This document shows positions 31,078 through 42,900 of a stretch of 64,000 nt of DNA, piece by piece; position 1 is the first letter of the stretch; every line of letters starts with the position of its first letter. The notes under the pieces are model-generated. The model made no database searches. It was not told the origin of the DNA and saw only the letters and a list, made by a program, of their open reading frames with translations. A program made the translations under genes and the position numbers. This stretch comes from Bryopsis sp. KO-2023 (Eukaryota; Chlorophyta; Ulvophyceae; Bryopsidales; Bryopsidaceae): NCBI GenBank assembly GCA_030272585.1, contig BSYQ01000018.1, forward strand, positions 1 through 64,000, read 5' to 3'.

Positions 31078-34000
31078 TGGAGGAAAGAAAACAAGTGGGT
31101 GGGCTGTTGTTTGTTGACTTGTTTTTGTGTGTTTGTGTTTCAGGTTCGAGGAAGGGACCCCTGGAGCTCTGAAGGAAGAAAAACAAGTAAGTGGGGTTGG
31201 GTGGGCTGTTGTTTGTTGACTTGTTTTTGTGTTTTTGTGTTTCAGGTTCGAGGAAGGGACCCCTGGAGCTTTGAAGGAAGGAGAACAAGTAAGTGGGGTT
31301 GGGTGGGCTGTTGTTTGTTGACTTGTTTTTGTGTGTTGTGTTTCAGGTTCGAGGAAGGGACCCCTGGAGCTTTGAAGGAAGGAGAACAAGTAAGTGGGGT
31401 TGGGTGGGCTGTTGTTTGTTGACTTGTTTTTGTGTGCTGTTTTTCAGGTTCGAGGAAGGGACCCCTGGAGCTCTGAAGGAAGAAAAACAAGTAAGTGGGG
31501 TTGGGTGGGCTGTTGTTTGTTGACTTGTTTTTGTGTTTTTGTGTTTCAGGTTCGAGGAAGGGACCCCTGGAGCTCTGAAGGAAGAAAAACAAGTAAGTGG
31601 GGTTGGGTGGGCTGTTGTTTGTTGACTTGTTTTTGTGTTTTTGTGTTTCAGGTTCGAGGAAGGGACCCCTGGAGCTCTGAAGGAAGAAAAACAAGTAAGT
31701 GGGGTTGGGTGGGCTGTTGTTTGTTGACTTGTTTTTGTGTTTTTGTGTTTCAGGTTCGAGGAAGGGACCCCTGGAGCTTTGAAGGAAGGAGAACAAGTAA
31801 GTGGGGTTGGGTGGGCTGTTGTTTGTTGACTTGTTTTTGTGTGCTGTTTTTCAGGTTCGAGGAAGGGACCCCTGGAGCTCTGAAGGAAGAAAAACAAGTA
31901 AGTGGGGTTGGGTGGGCTGTTGTTTGTTGACTTGTTTTTGTGTTTTTGTGTTTCAGGTTCGAGGAAGGGACCCCTGGAGCTCTGAAGGAAGAAAAACAAG
32001 TAAGTGGGGTTGGGTGGGCTGTTGTTTGTTGACTTGTTTTTGTGTTTTTGTGTTTCAGGTTCGAGGAAGGGACCCCTGGAGCTCTGAAGGAAGAAAAACA
32101 AGTAAGTGGGGTTGGGTGGGCTGTTGTTTGTTGACTTGTTTTTGTGTGCTGTTTTTCAGGTTCGAGGAAGGGACCCCTGGAGCTCTGAAGGAAGAAAAAC
32201 AAGTAAGTGGGGTTGGGTGGGCTGTTGTTTGTTGACTTGTTTTTGTGTTTTTGTGTTTCAGGTTCGAGGAAGGGACCCCTGGAGCTCTGAAGGAAGAAAA
32301 ACAAGTAAGTGGGGTTGGGTGGGCTGTTGTTTGTTGACTTGTTTTTGTGTGCTGTTTTTCAGGTTCGAGGAAGGGACCCCTGGAGCTCTGAAGGAAGAAA
32401 AACAAGTAAGTGGGGTTGGGTGGGCTGTTGTTTGTTGACTTGTTTTTGTGTGCTGTTTTTCAGGTTCGAGGAAGGGACCCCTGGAGCTCTGAAGGAAGAA
32501 AAACAAGTAAGTGGGGTTGGGTGGGCTGTTGTTTGTTGACTTGTTTTTGTGTTTTTGTGTTTCAGGTTCGAGGAAGGGACCCCTGGAGCTCTGAAGGAAG
32601 AAAAACAAGTAAGTGGGGTTGGGTGGGCTGTTGTTTGTTGACTTGTTTTTGTGTTTTTGTGTTTCAGGTTCGAGGAAGGGACCCCTGGAGCTCTGAAGGA
32701 AGAAAAACAAGTAAGTGGGGTTGGGTGGGCTGTTGTTTGTTGACTTGTTTTTGTGTTTTTGTGTTTCAGGTTCGAGGAAGGGACCCCTGGAGCTCTGAAG
32801 GAAGAAAAACAAGTAAGTGGGGTTGGGTGGGCTGTTGTTTGTTGACTTGTTTTTGTGTGCTGTTTTTCAGGTTCGAGGAAGGGACCCCTGGAGCTCTGAA
32901 GGAAGAAAAACAAGTAAGTGGGGTTGGGTGGGCTGTTGTTTGTTGACTTGTTTTTGTGTTTTTGTGTTTCAGGTTCGAGGAAGGGACCCCTGGAGCTTTG
33001 AAGGAAGGAGAACAAGTAAGTGGGGTTGGGTGGGCTGTTGTTTGTTGACTTGTTTTTGTGTGTTGTGTTTCAGGTTCGAGGAAGGGACCCCTGGAGCTCT
33101 GAAGGAAGAAAAACAAGTAAGTGGGGTTGGGTGGGCTGTTGTTTGTTGACTTGTTTTTGTGTTTTTGTGTTTCAGGTTCGAGGAAGGGACCCCTGGAGCT
33201 TTGAAGGAAGGAGAACAAGTAAGTGGGGTTGGGTGGGCTGTTGTTTGTTGACTTGTTTTTGTGTGTTGTGTTTCAGGTTCGAGGAAGGGACCCCTGGAGC
33301 TCTGAAGGAAGAAAAACAAGTAAGTGGGGTTGGGTGGGCTGTTGTTTGTTGACTTGTTTTTGTGTTTTTGTGTTTCAGGTTCGAGGAAGGGACCCCTGGA
33401 GCTTTGAAGGAAGGAGAACAAGTAAGTGGGGTTGGGTGGGCTGTTGTTTGTTGACTTGTTTTTGTGTGTTGTGTTTCAGGTTCGAGGAAGGGACCCCTGG
33501 AGCTTTGAAGGAAGGAGAACAAGTAAGTGGGGTTGGGTGGGCTGTTGTTTGTTGACTTGTTTTTGTGTGTTGTGTTTCAGGTTCGAGGAAGGGACCCCTG
33601 GAGCTCTGAAGGAAGAAAAACAAGTAAGTGGGGTTGGGTGGGCTGTTGTTTGTTGACTTGTTTTTGTGTTTTTGTGTTTCAGGTTCGAGGAAGGGACCCC
33701 TGGAGCTTTGAAGGAAGGAGAACAAGTAAGTGGGGTTGGGTGGGCTGTTGTTTGTTGACTTGTTTTTGTGTGTTGTGTTTCAGGTTCGAGGAAGGGACCC
33801 CTGGAGCTCTGAAGGAAGAAAAACAAGTAAGTGGGGTTGGGTGGGCTGTTGTTTGTTGACTTGTTTTTGTGTTTTTGTGTTTCAGGTTCGAGGAAGGGAC
33901 CCCTGGAGCTCTGAAGGAAGGAGAACAAGTAAGTGGGGTTGGGTGGGCTGTTGTTTGTTGACTTGTTTTTGTGTTTTTGTGTTTCAGGTTCGAGGAAGGG

Positions 34001-35252
34001 ACCCCTGGAGCTCTGAAGGAAGGAGAACAAGTAAGTGGGGTTGGGTGGGCTGTTGTTTGTTGACTTGTTTTTGTGTGTTTGTGTTTCAGGTTCGAGGAAG
34101 GGACCCCTGGAGCTCTGAAGGAAGGAGAACAAGTAAGTGGGGTTGGGTGGGCTGTTATTTGTTGACTTGTTTTTGTGTGCTGTTTTTCAGGTTCGAGGAA
34201 GGGACCCCTGGAGCTCTGAAGGAAGGAAAACAAGTAAGTGGGGTTGGGTGGGCTGTTGTTTGTTGACTTGTTTTTGTGTGCTGTTTTTCAGGTTCGAGGA
34301 AGGGACCCCTGGAGCTCTGAAGGAAGGAGAACAAGTAAGTGGGGTTGGGTGGGCTGTTGTTTGTTGACTTGTTTTTGTGTGTTTGTGTTTCAGGTTCGAG
34401 GAAGGGACCCCTGGAGCTCTGAAGGAAGGAGAACAAGTAAGTGGGGTTGGGTGGGCTGTTGTTTGTTGACTTGTTTTTGTGTGTTTGTGTTTCAGGTTCG
34501 AGGAAGGGACCCCTGGAGCTCTGAAGGAAGGAGAACAAGTAAGTGGGGTTGGGTGGGCTGTTGTTTGTTGACTTGTTTTTGTGTGTTGTGTTTCAGGTTC
34601 GAGGAAGGGACCCCTGGAGCTCTGAAGGAAGAAAAACAAGTAAGTGGGGTTGGGTGGGCTGTTGTTTGTTGACTTGTTTTTGTGTGTTTGTGTTTCAGGT
34701 TCGAGGAAGGGACCCCTGGAGCTCTGAAGGAAGGAGAACAAGTAAGTGGGGTTGGGTGGGCTGTTGTTTGTTGACTTGTTTTTGTGTGTTTGTGTTTCAG
34801 GTTCGAGGAAGGGACCCCTGGAGCTCTGAAGGAAGGAGAACAAGTAAGTGGGGTTGGGTGGGCTGTTATTTGTTGACTTGTTTTTGTGTTTTTGTGTTTC
34901 AGGTTCGAGGAAGGGACCCCTGGAGCTCTGAAGGAAGGAAAACAAGTAAGTGGGGTTGGGTGGGCTGTTGTTTGTTGACTTGTTTTTGTGTGCTGTTTTT
35001 CAGGTTCGAGGAAGGGACCCCTGGAGCTCTGAAGGAAGAAAAACAAGTAAGTGGGGTTGGGTGGGCTGTTGTTTGTTGACTTGTTTTTGTGTGCTGTTTT
35101 TCAGGTTCGAGGAAGGGACCCCTGGAGCTCTGAAGGAAGAAAAACAAGTAAGTGGGGTTGGGTGGGCTGTTGTTTGTTGACTTGTTTTTGTGTGCTGTTT
35201 TTCAGGTTCGAGGAAGGGACCCCTGGAGCTCTGAAGGAAGGAAAACAAGTTA
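31078..35252 (+). repeat. Satellite array 2: about 41 units of the same exon-intron repeat
   Basis: Orientation and unit are the same as in array 1, with splice-like GTAAGT and TTTCAG in nearly every unit. Variants differ. The T/G tract GTGTTTTTGTGTTTCAG and the exon forms GAGCTTTGAAGG and GAAGGAGAACAAG are common here and not seen in array 1. The array 1 forms TGAGGCTCTG and GGTGACTTG are absent here. The last unit has lost its donor (AAGTTAGTGG). Array 2 has therefore been homogenised separately. Confidence 0.96.
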
Positions 35253-36555
35253 GTGGTTCGCTGTTCAGTTTTGGAGAACTTCATGGCTGGTGGTTTCGGG
35301 TAGTGAACTCCATCATCGAACCCACATCTCTTTTTTAGTTCACCCAAAAGATTATTGTCTTATGTTTGACTCGACTACCGTTTATTAGGTTCGATTTTTG
35401 GAAAGAAACAAAGTGAAATAAACTTCCCAAAACGTTTGCCATCAGAGCACATGCCGGTTCAAAGAATTCGATGGTTCGATACAAAGTTATGACTTGAGCT
35501 TATAACTCAAATTAAAAAAAAATTAAAACTAGGAACAACTTATGAAAGAAGCTTCACAAAGAGTGAAACGGCACAAGGTTTAGGAAAAAAAAAAAAAAAA
35601 AAGAACATGTGTTTGATTTCTTTTTGTCCTTTTTTTTTGGAAAATCGCCTCCTTCAGTTCGATTATTGCCTCCAAAAAGCTCAAGTCATAACTTTGTATC
35701 GGAGGCGATTTTCCAAAAAAAAAAGGACAAAAAGAAATCAAACACATATTCTTTTTTTTTATTTATTTTTCCAAAACCTTGTGCCGTTTCACTCTTTGTG
35801 AAGCTTTTTTCATAAGTTTTTTTTCATCTTTCAAATTTGAGATCATTTTCCACTTCAGGGTCTAGGGCTTGGCAGATGATGAAGGAAAGAAAAAAAAAAG
35901 AATTTTTTTTGTGGTGAGAACTGTCGTTCCTGTTTCAATTCAGACAGCTCGATGGTGGTTGGAGGATGGACAGTATTGATGAATGGGGTGGTTACCCATC
36001 AAAAGCAAGCTGTGGGTTTCATCAGAACAAAATGAGGGTCTGTGAAGGCTGATGCTCCTGATCAATATCATTAATTGCAACAAAGTATTTTCAAAATTTG
36101 TAAAAGACACACATCATGCCCTCCTCCAAAGCACCAATTTTAAATTTCATAAACAATGTCCGTAAAAATAGTTTGTCTCTTGACGTTGCATTTTCCATCC
36201 AAACCCCCCACAAAATTTCCATCACAAAATACCATATAGTTTACTAAAAAGAAAAACAAGTTCACAAGTTCTGAGTTTATATCCATTAACTAATCTGTGA
36301 TAAAAAAACAAAATCACACAAAAATACACTCCACAAGCTCTGTGTTTGTTTTTATCAAAAATAATCTACGAGGAAAAAAAAATCAACATTCGCAAATATA
36401 TAAGTAATATATTTTAGATAAATGCTCCTACCAAAAAATATGAGAAATCAATTTCTTGAGAGAAAAAAAAAGACCCAGCTCTTCTACCAGACGAAACTTT
36501 TTTTCCAGTTCCACAAAAAAACAAAAACAGTATCAAAACAACAAAATCAAATCAA
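35253..36555. other. Intergenic stretch with fold-back sequence, no gene seen
   Basis: This separates array 2 from the 3' end of the alpha-2-macroglobulin gene. Apart from the inverted repeats at 35,478-35,818 it is AT-rich with several A-runs, and no coding frame of note was found. Confidence 0.7.
35478..35818. repeat. Composite inverted repeat (fold-back)
   Basis: The block 35,536-35,652 is repeated as its reverse complement at 35,701-35,818 with small changes, mainly in the A/T runs. A 24-bp block 35,478-35,501 is repeated inverted at 35,677-35,700. The order is X-Y-spacer-X'-Y', so only the Y pair forms a simple hairpin, with an arm of about 117 bp. It could be a MITE-like fold-back element. 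Confidence 0.85.
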
Positions 36556-36930
36556 TCAAACAGCCGCCAATTCTGCACAATCATCCCCAGTGAACCCAGT
36601 CAGACACACACACTTCCCAGAGTCCAGATTGCAAGCTCCATTGTCGCTGCAATTGTTGGGGCAGCTCTTGGGGGTTTTTGGCAAGGCACCCTCCTCAGCT
36701 TCACATCCTGAACAGACGATCAATTCCCCAGCAGAGCTGAGACCCATCACCTCTGGCTGATCGTCCACAAAAGCCCTCACAGGAGGCAAGGCGAAAGTTC
36801 CCACCGTGGCGGCCACCGCCCGGAAAGTGATTGTGACGGTCCCAGCGTTGATTCTCGAAAATGTGAAGGTCACTACCGACGGTCTGGTCTCCTGTGGGGC
36901 AATCCACAACCAGACAGGGTCACAGCGTCG
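36556..36930 (-). other. Last exon of the alpha-2-macroglobulin: final MG domain plus EGF-like domain
   Basis: The exon encodes the typical end of bacterial-type members (GTFALPPVRAFVDDQPEV). An EGF-like module is appended (CPNNCSDNGACN, then GKCVCLTGFTGDDC), followed by AELAAV and the stop TAA or equivalent at 36,556. An EGF-like tail is not part of the bacterial family and is common in extracellular eukaryotic proteins. Confidence 0.8.
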
Positions 36931-39900
36931 CTAATTGCAAAAAGATGTTTTTCGCTTTTTGAACTAAATAAGTTGTTTCACGTTACATGATGATCTTTTT
37001 TTTTGCCAGGGGAAGTGTTGTAAAATCAAAAAAAGAGACCTTTTGAGAAGTTTGTCGAATTGGTAAATTTGATAGATTTTGCCAAAAAAATGGCTCCTCA
37101 AATTTCGATAAGAAAACGGGGGGGGGGGGGAGGTAATGCGAACCAGTCAAGTACAACTCACTTGTTCAGGGCACATAAAGAAATAGATGGGTGACCGTCT
37201 ACGAGACCACCGCCGCCTCCCGGAGTCCAGTTCGATATTTGCTATCGGGCAGAAACTGTCAGACTGAGAGATGGTGGGGTCCACAGGCTCCAATCCAGCC
37301 GGCATCATTGCCCTGACGGTAGTCAGCCCCAATCGATCTGGAGTGGTGAGTTGCACCGCGATATCCACCACAGACCCCACAGGCACTTTCGTCAGGGTGG
37401 GCCCATTGGATTCTGGCACTCTGATGGCTCGCTCCAGGAAAATGCCCCGGTAAGTTGGGAAAGCGAGCAGCTTCTGGGGGATGAACGTGAGGGAAGCTGC
37501 GAGGGTGACCTCGCCCTTTCCCTCTGCCGTAAACTCCAGCGGCTGGGGTGGAGAATCGAGGTCTTTCCATGGAGTGGTGGTGGATTCCACAGGGTTGGAA
37601 TTCTGCTTGAAGGTAGCCTGTTGAGCAAGATAACACAGATGTTTGGCCCATTCCCCAGAATCGTCTTTTAACTATCTTTTTTTCTGAAACTTTTTGAGAT
37701 TAATAAGCCACTCTCAATCGTCAGCAATGGTAGAGGCTTGGATATTACCTCCAGAAGCACCACTTCCCCACTTCTGACGTTAAGAGAAACGTCAGGCATG
37801 GTGCTCCCCCTGGATCGATCGTAGTCGCGCATGGCAATCATGGCCGTAGTTTTGTCGAAATCACTGAAAAGCCGGAAACCATATTCCCCTACAGGAGGGC
37901 TCGCCACGTAGTTCGCGAGTTTCTCGATCAAGGGGTTCGATACGCCCGCCCGAGTCATAGCCATCAACACCAGCGAGTTTGCAACATTACTCGCGGGGGT
38001 CGACGATCCGATCGAATTCGCCACGTAGGCGGTCCTGCCCGTCACTCTGAAATTGCTGGTCCATGCATCGACCGCGATTTTGACGTCGGGGTGGCGATCG
38101 ATTGGATTTCGCCTCAGCAGCTCCAAAACGTAGTAAGCCTGGCTCTCCACGCCCATTTCCTGCAGTTCGTTCGAAAGACGCTCCATCGAGAGGTCATCGA
38201 CCACGGTCGTGGGGGTAGACTGGGGTGGCGACCAGCTCCCAAGCACTGCCCTGAAAAAACCAAAGGAAAAATATAACTTGACGTTTCTTCTTTCTTTCTG
38301 TTTTGAATGCAAACCCTAGGAGGACTCGGCTCGCTCACTCACCTTGCGAAAGCAACCATCCATACGGATATTGGGGCATCGAACTCGCTGCGCAATTCGA
38401 TTGCTTCTTGGACCAAGGCAGTCTCGAGTGCGGCCAACCAATCCTCCTCGAACGCCGCCAACGAAATCACCCCTTCCTGTGCACCCTGTCAGAAAAAACG
38501 CCACCGCCGCGCGAAATGTCAAAATATTCCCAACTGGCACAGGGGGTATTTTTGATGGTGTATCGATGATATTCTTAGCGTTTTTTGCGGCGAAAAAAAG
38601 GAATTCTCACGTTTAGGAGAGAATCGCGGACGTCTTCCCCAAGCTCCTGCATAATCCAAGCACCACGGGCGTTCTGCGAGATGGAGGGCTCTCTGGGGGG
38701 AGTATTTTGCTTGACGAAAGACGAAGGGCACCTCAACGCGTAAATCAATCCAAGCTCTCTGCTGGTGATGTCCCCGAGCGTTCCAATGGCGGCGGTGAAG
38801 TTCGAAATCATTCCATCCAGCATCTCGGCCGTCCCTTTCTCCAACTCGTTCCTATCCAGCCCCAAGACGTCGTAGGTTTCAGTGATGAAGGGAATCGCAG
38901 CCAGAGCCAGCGCATAGTCGGCGGATATTGGGCACTCGTGCTTCGGGTTCCGTTCGTATATTTGCTGGGCCAGCGACAAAATCGATGGCAATCTGCCCAC
39001 GCCAGCCTGGATGCTCACTCCACCACTTCCAGGGACGGCGTCTGGCAACTGAAGCCCTTCTTGCCACGAACCAGCGTTACCTCCATCGATCGCGAACGAA
39101 GATGCAAGCGTTACGGCTTCCTGCAGCCCCTCGACGGGGAAATCGATCACCAAGGCGTCGCTGCCTCCAGAACCGTCGTCTGACACCATCATTCCCAACA
39201 GATCAGACAGTCTTCATGATGGTTTGAAACACCCAGGGGGCAAAGCAATTTTGAATCACTCTTTTGTCGTCCTTCTGACGATGAGGGGGGTCAGGAAACC
39301 CATTACATTTCGTTCTGTCGACGAACAAACAAACAAAATTGCGTGCGAAGATGCCGCCTACATCTTGTTTTCTCGACACTTGATGAACATTTCAACCAAT
39401 TTCAAGAATCCAGTGGGGTTTTCAGACATTCACATTTTCATTTCCCACCTGCCGTGATTTTGAAGGTGGCATCCCCCATGCTCTTCGCCTTAAACAGGAA
39501 CCTGACCTCACTCGTGCCGTCGTCCCCAATTTCAACCGACGCTTCGCTTTCCTCCACAATCTCGAGCAGTTCTCCACTATCCCCCTCCAAAACGACCTTC
39601 ACATCCACCGTGGGGGATGTTTTGGCACCAGAAACCGTCACCACAGCCCCAGCTTCGAACTCGTCCCCCACTCTGACGAACCGAGGAGCGGAGGGGGTGA
39701 GAGACACGTCACGACGCACGATCAACTCATTCTCAGCGCTGCCGAACTTTCCGCCACCTGAAGTCCAAGAATTCTCGTCCACTTATTTGAGAGTGTGTGT
39801 AAACGAGAAAAATCTTGTGGGCAATCCCCCCCCCCCCCATGTTTCCATCAGAAATAGATGATCATAACTTTCTTCTTTTTCCAGCCCCGATCAAGCTCAA

Positions 39901-42900
39901 ACATAAACCAGAGGACTCCATGCTCCAAGCTCCACTCGGAATATTTTATTTTCTAACAGATTATCGGAAATATTCTCTCCTCTTATCAAGAGAGTATCAG
40001 AAGTATTTTCTTTGTGATCGAACAGCAATTCCTCATAATGGGTGTAGACCTCCAAAAAAAAGACGTGTTTAATTAGTTTATTTTTATTGAACTAAGAGAT
40101 AAAAAATCGAATTTTTAGTAAATTTTTAATTATCCATATCCTAAGTTATGGATTTTTGTTTTTGGATTTTTATTTTTACGCTTAAGTCAATATTTAGCTC
40201 AAATTTTAGTCCAATCCTATTGTATTTTCTTTTCTTTAAGAAGATTCTCACCTGATACTGCGTAGGCACGAACAACAAAGGTTCCCAGGTTGCCAGGCGC
40301 AGTGAAATTAACTTCTGCGACGCCGTTTTTGGAAACCACCGTTTCAAAAAGAGGCGTGGAAACGAACTCATCTTGGATCCGAGCAGTAAGGGTGGAACCG
40401 GACTCTCCATCATTCGGCGGTGGGGGTGGAGGTGCGGAACGGGAAGCCACCCCACCAATAATTCTCCCCGATTTGAATAATTCTGGACATCATTCACGAC
40501 TATCTCAGTTTTAATCCAGGCAAGGAACCCCTCTGTTCAAAAGAGAAAAACAAAAGAGAAAGAACGAAGAAAACCAAACTCTTCGTTTGTGGATGTTGCA
40601 TGGGATGGCTGGTCGACATCAGTGTCAGGCATGTCTGCCTTCGGGGACATCAATTGACGACGAATGTTTTGCAAAAGAGAATCACGCTGATCGGATAATT
40701 TTAGGAGGCCACTTACGCGGACTACCAGCGGCCGCCTGCAGCGGCTCTATGGTAAACGCGGATGCGGCCGGCGCCTCGAAGGCTAGGCCAGATGCGGACG
40801 ATCTGGCAAAAGATGGACGCTCATCGAAGAATATGCTTGCGAATTGTCTGGTGATCTCCTCGCTTTCACGGTCCAGATATTCTTCGTCCGTGAGGTCGAT
40901 CGTGTGATCTCTCCCCAGCTGCGGGCAAAACACAATGCAATTAAACTCCAGCTAAGTTCGATACGATGGTTAGGTCGAAGCCCAAGGCTGCGTACGCTTC
41001 TCTCCAACAGCAGCTGAAGGGAGAGGTATTTTTGGCCACGTCTTTGCCAGCCGTCTTGAACACGTGGGGTAGTTGTTGCAACAATGGAATGATGCACAGT
41101 TGAAACAGAAAAAGAAACCTGTTATTAATTTGGACAAAAGTGGTATATATAAAAAATAATTTTATATATATATAACGATTTGAAAACATTCTGTTCTTTT
41201 CTGAAATGAAAACCAAATGAAATGAGCTTGTACATTGTTAAGATCAGGTTTTAGAGGGACACAGAAAGAAACTGTGTGTTTTGGGTGCCGTGCGTGACTC
41301 ACGTTCAGCGATGGAACGAACCACGGGTCCAACTTCGCTTTGGCCAGGAAATTGTCGATGACAGCTTGAATCGCTTTTGGGGCCACGAGGCTCGTGGAGG
41401 AATCTCGCAGACCGAACTCTCCCTGATAGGCGAGCACAAATTCCATGGCGAGATCCCTCAAAGCCAGGGGAACCAGCTCCAACACCGCCTTGTCTACGGC
41501 GATCACCGTGACCTCCACATCTCCCCCCTCATCCCCATCGACTTCGACCTTGAGGGTGGTGGATTCACCGGGAGGCACCACAAGCTCGGGTGGGTCGCCT
41601 TCATCAGGAGACGCCGTTGGAAACGGGATGCGTACATCCATAGAGAAATCCTGCAAAACCAACATACCGTCGAAAATTTCGTGGCTGAAAGAGAAAATGC
41701 AAGAAGGAAAAATACTAAAGGCGGCAGGTCATAGCAGGCGTGGCGGTAGGGAGAGTACCTGTTCGACTAAGATGGTCTCGGTGAGACGGACGAAATGCGG
41801 CGCCGCCAAGTCGAAGAGCTTCGAGATAGGGACGTCACTTTGAGTGAACGCCACCCCCTCCGTTTGTCGTGGAATCGAAACCCCAATGGAGACCCCGCAG
41901 TTGAACTCGCATATCGCCCCAAGCTCGATGGAAAACTCGCTGAAGGCGAAGTCGTCGAGCGAAACCAACTGGACACACAAAAGGACAAGACATTTAAACC
42001 CAGTATACACTGATCGAAAACAATTTGGCATGGAGAAATCTCCCACAGCTTACTTTGTGGTCCGAGCCCAGACTGCTCCCCCAAACGACGATAGCTCTCG
42101 CGTTCGCGTAGGGATTTTCAATTCCGAATTTCACGGCGTCCCCCACTTTGAACGGCCCTTCGCTCAACATCCTCAAGCCCATGTTCAAATGGTCGTCGAG
42201 TGGCCTGCAATCCATCAGCAACATCAGAAGCTCTGAAGCTCTGGTCATTCAGAGGGAGGGAGAACTAATCTTGCGCAGGATACTCACCTCCACTCGTCGG
42301 GCGTTTTGCCGATGAACTCTCTGGTGCAGACGTTGACGCTTTTCTTTCCCTCGCCCTCCTTGACGCAAACCTCCAGGGCGAAGTTGCCCAGCCCTGGCAG
42401 CTTGAAGCGACACCATTCGCCGGAGTCTGCGTAAGAGGAGATAGAAACAAACAAAAACAAAACACCCCGTTCTCAAAGTTTAAAAAGAAGCTGGCGTTAC
42501 AAATTTGTAACGATTTAAATCGAACCCATCCAGATGCAGACCTGATTCGACGTCACATGACTCTTCCACATCTCCCTCGATCGGCTCTGAGCTCTTCTTC
42601 AACCTAGACGGCGATTCTTCCTCCTCCTCCTCCACCTCCGGAAGTTTTTTCAAATGGACAGTAACCGGCATGGGTTCCAGCGCAACATCCGCAAGATTCG
42701 TCAGAGAAACGCCCACCCCAAATTTTTGGCCAGGTATGTCGGTGGAGGCAGTCAGCATCAGGGATGCAACGATGTCAGCCAGCTCCAACCTTATATTTCC
42801 CCCCAAAACAAACACCACCCATATCAGCCACTGCCAAAGAGCATCAGGTAAATCCGACTCAACCACCAGAAAGAATCAAAAACCTCTCTTTTATTCTTCC

